Assembly (NCBI RefSeq): GCF_022763345.1
Contig: NZ_JALEGS010000056.1
Coordinates: 1-62,073 of the forward strand
Direction of reading: 5' to 3'
DNA length: 62,073 nucleotides
Source: Phaeodactylibacter sp.
GTDB taxonomy: Bacteria > Bacteroidota > Bacteroidia > Chitinophagales > Saprospiraceae
Under the pieces are notes generated by a model. It had not been told where the DNA came from. It was given only the letters and a program-made list of their open reading frames with translations, and did no database searches. Positions 24,087-33,156 of this stretch are shown here, one piece after another. Every line of letters starts with the position of its first letter. The first letter of the stretch is position 1. The translations under genes were made by a program, and so were the position numbers.

Positions 24087-25693
24087 CTATAGGCACTCTG
24101 GTACTTTCTGTTGCAGCCGTGGCGCTGCTGCTGACCCTGATTATCGGGTTGACGACCAAGCGCATTGAAAACTGGATCATCAGCTTCCTGCAGAACTTCT
24201 GCGGTGCGCTGTTTATTTTTTCGGGCTGGGTAAAAGCGGTGGATCCCCTGGGTACGGCTTACAAAATGGAGCAGTACTTCGCGGAGTTTGAGTCCACTTT
24301 TTCCGGCACCTGGTTTTCCTTCCTGGCGCCGATGTTTCCGCAGCTGGCGGAATGGGCGATCGGCTTTTCCGTATTCATGATCGTCTTTGAGATCGTGCTC
24401 GGCATCATGTTGCTCATTGGTTCTTCCCGGAAGCTGACAGCCTGGGCTTTCTTCCTGCTCGTGGCTTTCTTTACCGTGCTGACGGGCTTTACCTTCCTGA
24501 CCGGCTATGTACCTGCGGGCGTTAATTTCTTCCAGTTTGGACAGTGGGGCCCCTACGTGGAAACCAATATGAAAGTGACCGACTGCGGCTGCTTTGGAGA
24601 CTTCATCAAGCTGGCACCATTTACCTCTTTCATGAAGGATGTGTTTCTCCTTGTGCCTTCCATTTTGTTCCTGATTTTCCATGGGAAAATGCATCAGCTC
24701 ATGGGCGCAGGTGGCCGTACCGCAGCGGTTATTTTGGGCACCGCAGCACTGACACTTTACTGCTTCAGCAACTATATGTGGGACATCCCGCACACCGATT
24801 TCCGCCCCTTCCACAACGAAGCCAATATTCGCCTGGAGAAGGAACTGGAAGACCTTGCCGAAAACAATGCGGAAGTCATTGCTTACAAGGTGACCAACAA
24901 GGAAACCGGAGAAACTGCGCAGTTCCCCATCGATGAATACCTGAAAAAATACAAGGATTACCCAAAGGAAGAGTGGGACCTCGAACAGATCAAGGCCAAA
25001 CCCGTGGTTAAAGTGGTGAAAACCGCTGACGGCTACGGCATCCCAAGCGCAGAAGGCGAATCTTATGAAGCGGAGCTGGCGAGTTATCTGGCACAGCAGT
25101 GGGAATTGGAAGGCGATACGACTGCCAAAGTGGTAGAGCGCAGCAAAATCAGTGATTTTGAACTGTCAGGCGGGCCGGAAGGCGGCGATATGACCTACGA
25201 AATCCTCAATAACCCGGACTACAGCTTTATGGTGGTTGCCTATAAATTGTACACGGAGAAGGAAGCGGTCACCACGCAGATGCTCCGTGACACCGTTTAC
25301 AAAGTAGACACCGTGGCCGTGGAAGACACCATCAAGCTCGTGCGCAGTATTGACCGGATCGACAAGCGGCAGGTAGAGCAAACCACTTACCACTTTGGCA
25401 AGGGCTACCTCAATCCCTGGACGGACATCGTGAATCCGGTACTTGCAGAGGCGCAGCAGGAAGGGTTTAAGGTGTTCGGGGCAACCAGCTTTGCATCACC
25501 CGAAAAGCTCGAACAGTTTCAGGCGGCTTCCAATAGCAATTATCCATTCTACACGGGTGATGACATTCTGCTGAAAACCATTGTCCGGTCTAATCCGGGC
25601 GTGGTACTGCTGAAGAACGGAAAAGTTATTGGTAAGTGGCACTACAAAAAACTGCCGACCTACGAAGCGCTAAAAGCCAGCTACATGCAATAA
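24083..25693 (+). CDS. BT_3928-type DoxX/MauE-like membrane protein with thioredoxin-like tail
   Basis: 536 aa. Five or six TM segments in the first ~220 residues resemble DoxX/MauE proteins (QNFCGALFIFSGWVKAVDPL, FEIVLGIMLLIGSS, VAFFTVLTGFTFLTGYVP) and include the Cys pair VTDCGCFGDF found in this group. A long charged middle region (~240-430) follows. The C-terminal ~100 residues look like a thioredoxin-fold remnant without a CxxC (FKVFGATSFASPEKLEQF, RSNPGVVLLKNGKVIGKWHY). MauE-like proteins handle disulfides for partner enzymes, so redox chemistry at the inner membrane is a reasonable guess. It is translationally coupled to DUF1599. Confidence 0.85.
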   Translation: MTIGTLVLSVAAVALLLTLIIGLTTKRIENWIISFLQNFCGALFIFSGWVKAVDPLGTAYKMEQYFAEFESTFSGTWFSFLAPMFPQLAEWAIGFSVFMIVFEIVLGIMLLIGSSRKLTAWAFFLLVAFFTVLTGFTFLTGYVPAGVNFFQFGQWGPYVETNMKVTDCGCFGDFIKLAPFTSFMKDVFLLVPSILFLIFHGKMHQLMGAGGRTAAVILGTAALTLYCFSNYMWDIPHTDFRPFHNEANIRLEKELEDLAENNAEVIAYKVTNKETGETAQFPIDEYLKKYKDYPKEEWDLEQIKAKPVVKVVKTADGYGIPSAEGESYEAELASYLAQQWELEGDTTAKVVERSKISDFELSGGPEGGDMTYEILNNPDYSFMVVAYKLYTEKEAVTTQMLRDTVYKVDTVAVEDTIKLVRSIDRIDKRQVEQTTYHFGKGYLNPWTDIVNPVLAEAQQEGFKVFGATSFASPEKLEQFQAASNSNYPFYTGDDILLKTIVRSNPGVVLLKNGKVIGKWHYKKLPTYEALKASYMQ

Positions 25694-25719
25694 AGTAGAA
25701 GGTGGGGCAGGGCGCAAAT

Positions 25720-25767
25720 AGCCCGGGCTGAAGACGGGATTTTACCTGGTCAGCCCGGGCTTTTTTT
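25720..25767 (+). terminator. Strong rho-independent terminator
   Basis: Twelve-bp stem AGCCCGGGCTGA/TCAGCCCGGGCT with an 18-base loop, then seven Ts. It ends the DUF1599-BT_3928 operon. Confidence 0.9.
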
Positions 25768-25819
25768 GTTTAAAAGGCAAATTGATTGGTCTCAATGTCG
25801 CAAACCAACAATCAGAGTG

Positions 25820-25827
25820 TATATTTG
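25820..25827 (+). promoter_or_regulatory. Bacteroidota -7 box (TATATTTG)
   Basis: Exact consensus 28 bases before the nusB ATG, directly after the strong terminator of the previous operon. No good -33 box. Confidence 0.55.
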
Positions 25828-25855
25828 CGACGACTTTAACCGGGAATATTGAAAT

Positions 25856-26791
25856 ATGCTGAGTAGAAGGAATATCCGCATTAAAGTAATGCAGATGCTT
25901 TATTCCATGAGCCAGGATCATTCGCTTGGGCTTGACGACACCGTCAGGCGATACCGGGCGAACGTACAGCGCTCCTTTGATTTGTACCTCTTCACGCTTT
26001 GGGCGCTGGTGCGTACATCAGAGTATGCCATTCAGGACAAAGCCAAGAAATTGGAAAAACTCCTGCCCTCCGATTCGGATAAGCAGTTTACAGCTGTACT
26101 GGCTGAGAATGAACTGCTTCAGTCATTGGTGCGCAATGATGGCTTTCAGGAATTGCTGCGCCGCCGCAAGCTTAAAAACCGTATCGACCTGGACAACATC
26201 CGGACCTTCTATCAGGACTTTGCCAAAACAGAAGAGTACCTGACCTATAGCCGGCAGGCTTCCCACACCAATGAGGAGCACACCGAAATGTTGCTGTCCC
26301 TCTTCAAGCACCTGGTCAACAACGAGCCCTTTAACGATTTTCTGGAAGACCATTATCCCAACTGGGTGGACGATGAGTCCCTCGTGGTGGGAGCAGTGAA
26401 GAAAACCATCAAGGCACTGCCAGTGGAGGGCGACTTTTTTGAGGAGCACCGCCCGCAGGGTGAAGCTGTGGATGACTTCGGCGAGCGTCTGCTGCGGCAG
26501 GTGATCGAAGAAGGGGACGATTTACTTTCCGTGATTGAGCCCACGCTGCGCAACTGGGATGCCGACCGGGTGGCCGTCATTGATATGATCCTGTTGAAGA
26601 TGGCCCTGAGCGAGCTGACTTCCTTCCCGTCTATCCCTACTAAGGTCACACTCAACGAGTTCGTGGAAATTTCCAAGCAGTACAGCACCGACAAAAGCAA
26701 GGACTTCATCAATGGTATCCTTGACCGCCTGATGAAGCAGCTTAATAAGGAGGGCAAAATCCGCAAACAGGGGCGTGGCTTGCAGGAGTAA
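25856..26791 (+). CDS. nusB: Transcription antitermination factor NusB
   Basis: 311 aa. The N-terminal MLSRRNIRIKVMQMLYSMSQ and the C-terminal all-helical NusB domain (DRVAVIDMILLKMALSELTS, IPTKVTLNEFVEISKQYSTD, KDFINGILDRLMKQ) are typical. NusB binds boxA RNA with NusE/S10 and helps antitermination in rRNA operons. E. coli NusB is ~139 aa; here a helical insertion of about 150 residues sits between the first helix and the rest, as is usual in Bacteroidota. It is followed after 78 bases by guaA. Confidence 0.92.
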   Translation: MLSRRNIRIKVMQMLYSMSQDHSLGLDDTVRRYRANVQRSFDLYLFTLWALVRTSEYAIQDKAKKLEKLLPSDSDKQFTAVLAENELLQSLVRNDGFQELLRRRKLKNRIDLDNIRTFYQDFAKTEEYLTYSRQASHTNEEHTEMLLSLFKHLVNNEPFNDFLEDHYPNWVDDESLVVGAVKKTIKALPVEGDFFEEHRPQGEAVDDFGERLLRQVIEEGDDLLSVIEPTLRNWDADRVAVIDMILLKMALSELTSFPSIPTKVTLNEFVEISKQYSTDKSKDFINGILDRLMKQLNKEGKIRKQGRGLQE

Positions 26792-26869
26792 GGTTTAATG
26801 TACATAGCCCCTGCCATTCCACTACCGGCAAAGGGCTGTAATGATGGGAGAAAATCCTATCTTCGCGCC

Positions 26870-28423
26870 ATGACAGAAAAAATCCTCATCCTCGACTTCG
26901 GCTCGCAGTATACGCAGCTCATTGCGCGGCGTATCCGGGAGCTTAACGTCTACAGCGAGATCGTGCCTTTCAATAAGGTACCTGAGCTGGACGATACCAT
27001 CAAAGGCATCATTTTATCGGGAAGCCCTTTTTCCGTTGCCGACGAAAATGCATTACATACTGACCTGGACCAACTCATTGGGCAGCGCCCGGTACTGGGT
27101 ATCTGCTATGGTGCGCAGTACATCGCCAAACAAATGGGCGGCAAGGTGGAGCGTTCCCTGAAGAGAGAGTATGGCAAAGCTGAACTGAGCCGCATGTATC
27201 AGGCGGATCCCTTCCTGGCGGACGTGCCCGAGGGCTCTCAGGTGTGGATGTCGCACGGAGATACGATCATGGAAATCCCTGATCAGTTTGAACTCCTGGC
27301 GGGTACCGCACATGTGGATGTTGCGGCTTATAAATCTAAAGCCGGTGCTTTTGCCCAACCGGTTTACTGTATACAGTTCCACCCGGAAGTTTCGCATAGC
27401 CTGGATGGCATGACTGTCCTTAAGAATTTTGTAAAAGACATCGCTGGCTGTCATGCTGAGTGGACCCCGGCTGCCTTCGTAGAAGAAACGGTGCAGTCCC
27501 TGCGTGACCAACTCGGGGGCGACCACGTCTTAATGGGGCTGTCGGGTGGTGTGGATTCCACCGTAGCGGCCTCATTGCTGCACGAAGCGATTGGTGACAA
27601 CCTGGTCTGTATTTTTGTGGATAACGGGTTGCTGCGCAAGGATGAATTCGAGGAGGTGCTCCATTCTTATAAGGATATGGGGCTGCGTGTGGTTGGTGTA
27701 GATGCTAAAGAGGAATTTTATAAAGAATTGAAAGGCGTCTCTGATCCAGAGCAAAAGCGTAAAGTAATTGGCCGCGTCTTCATTGAGGTTTTTGAAAAAG
27801 AGGCACTGAAGCTGGAAGAAGAAGACCGGGCGATTAAGTGGCTGGGGCAGGGTACGATTTATCCGGATGTGATCGAGTCTGTATCCGTGCACGGCCCATC
27901 TGTTACCATAAAATCGCACCATAATGTAGGCGGTTTGCCCGAAATGCTCAACCTCAAAATTGTGGAGCCGCTGCGCATGTTGTTCAAGGATGAAGTGCGG
28001 TTGGTGGGCGCAGAATTAGAGGTTCCGCAGGCGATTGTGAGCCGGCATCCCTTCCCCGGTCCGGGCCTGGGTATCCGGATTTTAGGAGATATTACACCGG
28101 AAAAGGTGCGTATGCTGCAGGAGGCAGATGCGATTTATATCAACAATCTTCGTAAATTCGGCTTGTACGATGAAGTTTGGCAAGCGGGTACCATTCTCCT
28201 GCCGGTGCAATCGGTGGGTGTGATGGGCGATGAACGGACCTATGAAAAGACCGTTGCCCTGCGGGCAGTGAACTCCCGGGATGGGATGACTGCCGAATGG
28301 AGCCGCCTGCCGCACGATTTCCTGGCCACTGTGTCCAGCGAGATCATCAATAATGTAAAAGGAATAAACCGTGTCGTTTATGATATCAGCACTAAGCCGC
28401 CTTCCACAATTGAATGGGAATAG
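26870..28423 (+). CDS. guaA: GMP synthase (glutamine-hydrolysing)
   Basis: 518 aa. It makes GMP from XMP, ATP and glutamine. The N-terminal class I amidotransferase domain has the catalytic Cys79 (GICYGAQY) and the His/Glu of QFHPEVSHS. The ATP-pyrophosphatase domain carries the PP-loop GLSGGVDSTV, and the C-terminal dimerisation domain ends with the usual DISTKPPSTIEWE. Start taken at ATG 26870 (MTEKILILDFGSQYTQ); a TATCTTCG promoter-like box ends four bases before it. Its 3' end overlaps the next gene by 44 bases. Confidence 0.97.
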   Translation: MTEKILILDFGSQYTQLIARRIRELNVYSEIVPFNKVPELDDTIKGIILSGSPFSVADENALHTDLDQLIGQRPVLGICYGAQYIAKQMGGKVERSLKREYGKAELSRMYQADPFLADVPEGSQVWMSHGDTIMEIPDQFELLAGTAHVDVAAYKSKAGAFAQPVYCIQFHPEVSHSLDGMTVLKNFVKDIAGCHAEWTPAAFVEETVQSLRDQLGGDHVLMGLSGGVDSTVAASLLHEAIGDNLVCIFVDNGLLRKDEFEEVLHSYKDMGLRVVGVDAKEEFYKELKGVSDPEQKRKVIGRVFIEVFEKEALKLEEEDRAIKWLGQGTIYPDVIESVSVHGPSVTIKSHHNVGGLPEMLNLKIVEPLRMLFKDEVRLVGAELEVPQAIVSRHPFPGPGLGIRILGDITPEKVRMLQEADAIYINNLRKFGLYDEVWQAGTILLPVQSVGVMGDERTYEKTVALRAVNSRDGMTAEWSRLPHDFLATVSSEIINNVKGINRVVYDISTKPPSTIEWE

Positions 28424-29918
28424 ACTGTTGATAGCCCTTTTTCTGGGGCTTACTGTCTCTTCCTGTGCCTTATTCCGGAAAGCCGAAACTGACGAGGAGC
28501 CTAAAGAGATTGGTGAGGAACTTGACCCGCTGCCGGGCAAAAAAATCTACGATCCTGAAACCGGCCAGTTGGTTATCGTAGACGAAACACCGGTGGAAAC
28601 CATGGACACCATCAAATGGAAAGTGATTTCCACGGATAGCATCCCGCCGATTCAGTCCGGAGAAGGCATGGCGCAGGAAGAAGTGATGGGCAATCCTTCC
28701 AAGCTTATTGAGCGGGGAGACTTCGGTACAGAGTTTTATACCTCCTATAATGTGACGGTGCTGCTACCTTTCCTTTCGGACCGCTTCAACCCGGAAAGCA
28801 ACGAGATTTTCCGCAATTCCACCTGGGCCCTCAACTACTATGGGGGCATGCAGATGGCTTTGGATGAGCTCGATGAGCAGGGCGTGAAGCTGAATGTCCG
28901 TATTATGGACAGCAAGGCACAGGAAGCAGTAGTGGGGCGGTTGCTCAGCACCCGGTCTGAGTTGTATAATTCTCACCTGATTATTGGCCCGTACCGGAGT
29001 GATAATGTAGAGATGGTCGCCGAATTTGCCCGCCGTAATAATAAGACCTACGTTTCACCACACAGCGCTTCCGCAAATATTGCCACGGCCAATCCGAATT
29101 ACATACAGGTAAGCCCTACCTTGCAGTCGCACTGCCAGGCGATCACAAAGCACGCCTACGAGAACTATGGGCGTAAGAAAATCGTCCTGGTCTCCAGAGA
29201 CAAAGAGGTAGAGCGGGCGCGGTTCAACTATTTTCAGGAAGAGATTTTCCGGCTTGAGGGGCGTATTGAGGACTCTCTGCGGTTGCGGGAGTACGTGGTG
29301 GAAGTAGACAATAACGATGAAGAACGTTTTGGCAATATTGATTTGTCGTCTTTTATGACACCAGGAGATACAACTGTCTTTATCGTGCCTTCCTGGTCTA
29401 ACGAAACCTTTGTGTATTCTTTCCTCAGTCAGGCAAAGCTGGCTAAGAACCCGATGAACTCAGGCCGGGAGCCCGGTCAGGCTCAGGCAGCGCCCATGCA
29501 TGTGGTCGTCTATGGCATGCCGCAGTGGCAGGAATACGAGCGGATCGATTTTGACTTATACGAAAGCCTGAACGTACACATCAGCAGCGATGCCTACCTG
29601 GACAATTATTCTGATGATATCCGGTTCTTTAAACGTAAGTTCTACAACCGGTTTGGTGTGACACCCGGGGAGGAGGCTTTTCTCGCCTATGATGTGACTC
29701 GCTACTTTGGCCGCATGCTCAATGATTATGGTACCAAGTTTCAGTATCAGCTGGAGCAGGAACCGGAGCAGATGCTGCATACCCGGTTCGACTTTGAGCG
29801 GGTGGTCCGGCCTACCACTACTGGTATGGAGAACCCACCGATACAAAAGTTCGAAAATAAGCATGTCAATATCCTGAAGTTTCAGGACTACCAGTTTCAG
29901 TCAGCGAATTTGAGATAA
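28380..29918 (+). CDS. Periplasmic-binding-protein-like lipoprotein
   Basis: About 512 aa. A lipoprotein signal ends LGLTVSSC (Cys29 from ATG 28380; a GTG at 28371 is also open). A linker of ~90 residues follows, then a type 1 periplasmic-binding-protein fold related to branched-chain amino acid receptors: VTVLLPFLSDRF, LNYYGGMQMALDELDEQG, HLIIGPYRSDNVEMVAEFAR, TYVSPHSAS and GRKKIVLVSRDKE. No LysM repeats are visible, though homologues beside guaA in Bacteroidota often carry them. No transporter genes are near, so it may sense or bind cell-wall material and not feed an ABC importer. It overlaps guaA, which points to co-expression. Confidence 0.8.
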   Translation: MISALSRLPQLNGNRLLIALFLGLTVSSCALFRKAETDEEPKEIGEELDPLPGKKIYDPETGQLVIVDETPVETMDTIKWKVISTDSIPPIQSGEGMAQEEVMGNPSKLIERGDFGTEFYTSYNVTVLLPFLSDRFNPESNEIFRNSTWALNYYGGMQMALDELDEQGVKLNVRIMDSKAQEAVVGRLLSTRSELYNSHLIIGPYRSDNVEMVAEFARRNNKTYVSPHSASANIATANPNYIQVSPTLQSHCQAITKHAYENYGRKKIVLVSRDKEVERARFNYFQEEIFRLEGRIEDSLRLREYVVEVDNNDEERFGNIDLSSFMTPGDTTVFIVPSWSNETFVYSFLSQAKLAKNPMNSGREPGQAQAAPMHVVVYGMPQWQEYERIDFDLYESLNVHISSDAYLDNYSDDIRFFKRKFYNRFGVTPGEEAFLAYDVTRYFGRMLNDYGTKFQYQLEQEPEQMLHTRFDFERVVRPTTTGMENPPIQKFENKHVNILKFQDYQFQSANLR

Positions 29919-29919
29919 A

Positions 29920-30555
29920 TTGAGAGCAGAAAGAAAGGAAAGGTTAGCTTCGGTTGCCGCCCGCCGGCAGCCCAACCTCACTGTGGTGCTGGAGAATGTG
30001 CACGATCCACATAACATCGGTGCTGTCCTGCGTTCCTGTGATTCGGTGGGTATCCGGGAAATCTTCGTATTGTACACCGAGCCGAGCCTTGATCAGGAAC
30101 GCATTGAAATTGGAAAAAATGCCAGTTCCGGTGCGCGGAAGTGGATTGATATTCACCTTTACCACGATGTAGCTGCCTGTTTTGCCCATGTGCAGCAAAA
30201 ATATGACCACATCTGGGCGACCCACCTGGGCGAACAGGCCGTAGACCTTTACGAGATTGACTTCACCCAATCGGTCGCCCTGCTGTTTGGCAATGAGCAT
30301 GATGGCGTCTCCGAAGCCTCATTACAATTCGCTACCGGCAATTTCCTGATCCCTCAAATGGGTATGGTACAAAGCCTGAACATCTCCGTGGCCTGCGCGG
30401 TCACGCTTTACGAAGCCCTCCGCCAACGCCGGGCAGCCGATATGTACCAAACCAATAACCCCATGTCCCCCGCTGAACGGGAGGCCCTCATTGAAGCTTA
30501 CCTCGACCGGCACGACCGGAAGAACTACAATAAGTTTGTCCACAAAAAGGGGTAA
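29920..30555 (+). CDS. trmH: SpoU/TrmH-family tRNA 2'-O-methyltransferase
   Basis: 211 aa SPOUT methyltransferase. The three motifs are present: NVHDPHNIGAVLRSCDSVGI, VALLFGNEHDGVSE and IPQMGMVQSLNISVACAVTL. TrmH methylates the 2'-OH of G18 in tRNA; the length and the C-terminal tail (MSPAEREALIEAYLDRHDRK) fit TrmH better than rRNA enzymes. The start is a TTG at 29920, one base after the previous stop codon, so translation is coupled. Confidence 0.9.
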   Translation: MRAERKERLASVAARRQPNLTVVLENVHDPHNIGAVLRSCDSVGIREIFVLYTEPSLDQERIEIGKNASSGARKWIDIHLYHDVAACFAHVQQKYDHIWATHLGEQAVDLYEIDFTQSVALLFGNEHDGVSEASLQFATGNFLIPQMGMVQSLNISVACAVTLYEALRQRRAADMYQTNNPMSPAEREALIEAYLDRHDRKNYNKFVHKKG

Positions 30556-30568
30556 CGGCCCCCTTTTT
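30544..30568. terminator. Bidirectional terminator overlapping the trmH stop
   Basis: AAAAAGGGG (30544-30552) and CCCCTTTTT (30560-30568) around a seven-base loop. It ends both trmH and the convergent small gene. Confidence 0.7.
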
Positions 30569-30574
30569 AAAGGG

Positions 30575-30805
30575 TTATAAATCCCTGGCCTCCTGTACGA
30601 TCAGGCTCAGCTGCTGCGCCTCCTCCTCCTCGGCCCAGTCTTCTTCCCCAAGCTGCTCCACCTGTTTGATCAGGCTCCGGAGCTGCTCCAGCCGTTCCCA
30701 TCCTTTAGGCCAGTTGGGTTCGCCCTCAATCGCCTGCAGTTGCCGGAACCAGCGGCGCCTGAGCTGTTCGGCCTCCTGTAGTAGCGTCTTTCGGTCCATT
30801 GTCAT
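30575..30805 (-). CDS. Small helical protein coupled to uvrD
   Basis: 76 aa, all-helical, Glu/Gln/Leu/Trp-rich (LLQEAEQLRRRWFRQLQAIE, EQLGEEDWAEEEEAQQLSLI). Unrecognised. Its ATG overlaps the uvrD stop codon (TAATG), so it is translated with the helicase and may be an accessory factor; that is inference from position alone. A second ATG two codons later is equally possible. Confidence 0.6.
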   Translation of the reverse strand: MTMDRKTLLQEAEQLRRRWFRQLQAIEGEPNWPKGWERLEQLRSLIKQVEQLGEEDWAEEEEAQQLSLIVQEARDL

Positions 30806-33117
30806 TAGCCAATGATTTGCAGCTTGGCAAACTTCAGCATGATCTTGCGCTGCTGAGGGTCGCTGGCGTTTTTGAAGAATATGGTGGCGATGCGGTTGGC
30901 ACTGCCGCCATCGATGCTCAGGACTTTACCCTCTCCAAACTTGAGGTGGAGCACTTTCATGCCGGCCTGTATTTCCGTAGGGGCATTGGGTTTGAATTCC
31001 TTGGGGTCGATGCCAAGGCTAACCGCGCGGTCAGGCTTTTTGAAGTTACCAGATACCCTGGCACCACTGCTGCCGTTGCTATTGCCGTTATCGGTATTGC
31101 GGTCCATAAAGCCAGGCCGGTTGCTGCCAAAGGACGAACGCGCACCGCTGATTTCCTCCAGGCGCTCCAGAGGTACTTCCTGCAGGAAGCGGCTGGGCTC
31201 ATTGTACCGCATCTGGCCATAGCGGTAGCGGCTGTTGGCGTAAGAAAGCGTGAGGAACTGCTCTGCCCGGGTGATGGCCACATAAAACAGGCGGCGTTCT
31301 TCGTCAATGCCATCCTGGGACTCCAGGGACATGAAGGAAGGGAACAGCTTCTCTTCCATCCCCACCACAAAGACGGATTTAAACTCCAATCCCTTCGCGG
31401 CGTGAACCGACATCAGAGTGACGTACTCGCTGTTCTCGTCTTCTTTGGTGTCCAAATCGGTGAGCAAAGCGATATTTTGCAGGTAGCTGGCCAGCGATTT
31501 ATCGGCAATCGTCTCCGTATCAATAATGGTATCGTCCTCCACAAAGGCTTTGACACCATCGAGGAGGGCATTTACATTCTCCATGCGGTTGATACCCTCC
31601 ACAGAGTTGTCAGCTTTGAGCTCATCCATTATGCCGGAGCGCTTGGCGATGTAGCTGGCAGCCTCGTAGGCGTTTTCTCCCTCTGCCTTCTTCTGGAAGG
31701 ACTTGATCATGGCTACAAAATCGGCGATAGCACCTGATGCACGCTTGCTCAGTTGTACCCGGCCCAGGCACTCCCAGAGGGGTTTATCGAGCTGCGCCGC
31801 CACTGTGCTGATCTTATCCAGGGTGGTTTTGCCAATGCCGCGTTTGGGGTAGTTGATGACCCGGCGCAGGGCTTCCTCATCCATAGTATTGACGGCCAGG
31901 CGAAGGTAGGCGACCATATCCTTTACTTCCTTACGCTGGTAGAACGACAGCCCGCCGAAGATTTTGTAGGCGATGTTGTACCGGCGCAGGTATTCTTCAA
32001 AAACGCGGGATTGCGCATTGGTCCGGTACAAAATAGCAATCTCGCTGTTGCGCAAATGGTGGCGGTTCTTTTGCTCTAGGATGTTATCCGCAATGCGCTG
32101 TCCCTCTTCTCCATCGGTCATGGCTTTGATGAGCTTGATCTTGTGCCCATCGCCTTTATCGGACCAAATGGTCTTTTTGATTTGCCGGCGGTTGTAGCCG
32201 ATTACCTCGTTGGCGGTCTGCACGATGTGCTCGGTAGACCGGTAGTTTTGCTCCAGCTTGAAGACTTTGATCCCGTGCTTTTCGAAGTCTTTCTCAAAGT
32301 CCAGGATATTCTGAATAGTAGCCCCCCGGAAGGCATAGATACTCTGTGCATCATCGCCTACCACGCAGATGTTGCGGTCGCTTTTATCGTACTGTATAAA
32401 CTTCCGGATGATGGAGTACTGCAGGTGGTTGGTATCCTGAAACTCATCCACGAGCACGTATTTAAATTTCTCCCGGTACTTGTCGAGCACATTGTCCGGG
32501 TTTTTCTGGAAGAGCTCGTACAGACGGTACAGCAGGTCGTCGAAGTCCATCGCTCCGGAGCGCTTACAGCGGGCCGTGTACTTTTTGTAAATGGCATGCA
32601 GGTGCGGGCGTTTGGCCATGCGGTCCTGCTCCCGTAGCTCCTCATCTTTTTCGTAGAGTTTTGGGGTGATGAGGCTACTCTTGGCGGAGGAAATGCGCGA
32701 CAGGATGGCGTTGGGGTTGTAATGGTCCTTATTCAGGTTCATTTCCTGAATGATGGAGCGGATCACACTCTTGGAGTCATCCGTATCGTAGATGGTGAAG
32801 TTGGACGGATAGCCAATCTTTTCGGCTTCCACCCGGAGGATACGTGCGAAGATAGAGTGGAAAGTACCTGCCCACACGCGGTTGGCTCTCGGGCCGACCA
32901 CCTTTCCGATCCGCTCCTTCATTTCGCGGGCCGCTTTGTTGGTAAAGGTCAGGGCGAGAATTTCCCAGGGCGCCGTCCCTTTCTCAATCAGGTGAGCGAT
33001 GCGGTAAGTCAGCACCCGGGTCTTACCGGAGCCTGGCCCGGCGACTACCAGTACGGGGCCATCTGTATTCGTCACCGCCTGCCGCTGTACGTCGTTCAAT
33101 TCGTCTAAATAGCTCAT
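30805..33117 (-). CDS. UvrD/PcrA-type DNA helicase
   Basis: 770-aa superfamily 1A helicase. Walker A is VVAGPGSGKTRVLTYR, Walker B VDEFQDTN, motif III GDDAQSIYAFRGA, motif IV LEQNYRS, and motifs V-VI MSVHAAKGLEFKSVFVVG and RRLFYVAITRAE. It unwinds DNA 3' to 5' in nucleotide excision and mismatch repair and clears stalled polymerases and forks. The length and the C-terminal Tudor-like end (VLHLKFGEGKVLSIDG) match PcrA/UvrD. It lies 39 bases downstream of the AhpD-like gene, probably in one operon. Confidence 0.95.
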   Translation of the reverse strand: MSYLDELNDVQRQAVTNTDGPVLVVAGPGSGKTRVLTYRIAHLIEKGTAPWEILALTFTNKAAREMKERIGKVVGPRANRVWAGTFHSIFARILRVEAEKIGYPSNFTIYDTDDSKSVIRSIIQEMNLNKDHYNPNAILSRISSAKSSLITPKLYEKDEELREQDRMAKRPHLHAIYKKYTARCKRSGAMDFDDLLYRLYELFQKNPDNVLDKYREKFKYVLVDEFQDTNHLQYSIIRKFIQYDKSDRNICVVGDDAQSIYAFRGATIQNILDFEKDFEKHGIKVFKLEQNYRSTEHIVQTANEVIGYNRRQIKKTIWSDKGDGHKIKLIKAMTDGEEGQRIADNILEQKNRHHLRNSEIAILYRTNAQSRVFEEYLRRYNIAYKIFGGLSFYQRKEVKDMVAYLRLAVNTMDEEALRRVINYPKRGIGKTTLDKISTVAAQLDKPLWECLGRVQLSKRASGAIADFVAMIKSFQKKAEGENAYEAASYIAKRSGIMDELKADNSVEGINRMENVNALLDGVKAFVEDDTIIDTETIADKSLASYLQNIALLTDLDTKEDENSEYVTLMSVHAAKGLEFKSVFVVGMEEKLFPSFMSLESQDGIDEERRLFYVAITRAEQFLTLSYANSRYRYGQMRYNEPSRFLQEVPLERLEEISGARSSFGSNRPGFMDRNTDNGNSNGSSGARVSGNFKKPDRAVSLGIDPKEFKPNAPTEIQAGMKVLHLKFGEGKVLSIDGGSANRIATIFFKNASDPQQRKIMLKFAKLQIIG

Positions 33118-33156
33118 GCTTGTCTTCCGTTTCTTAAGACCGTGTTCTACAAATTC

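Noticed and set aside
24035..24814. 259-codon open frame on the minus strand
   Set aside because: Antisense to the TM region of the BT_3928-type gene; its residues are the complement-strand image of hydrophobic codons.
30799..31737. 312-codon open frame on the plus strand
   Set aside because: It lies wholly antisense to the uvrD/pcrA helicase, whose motifs are complete; high GC creates such shadows.
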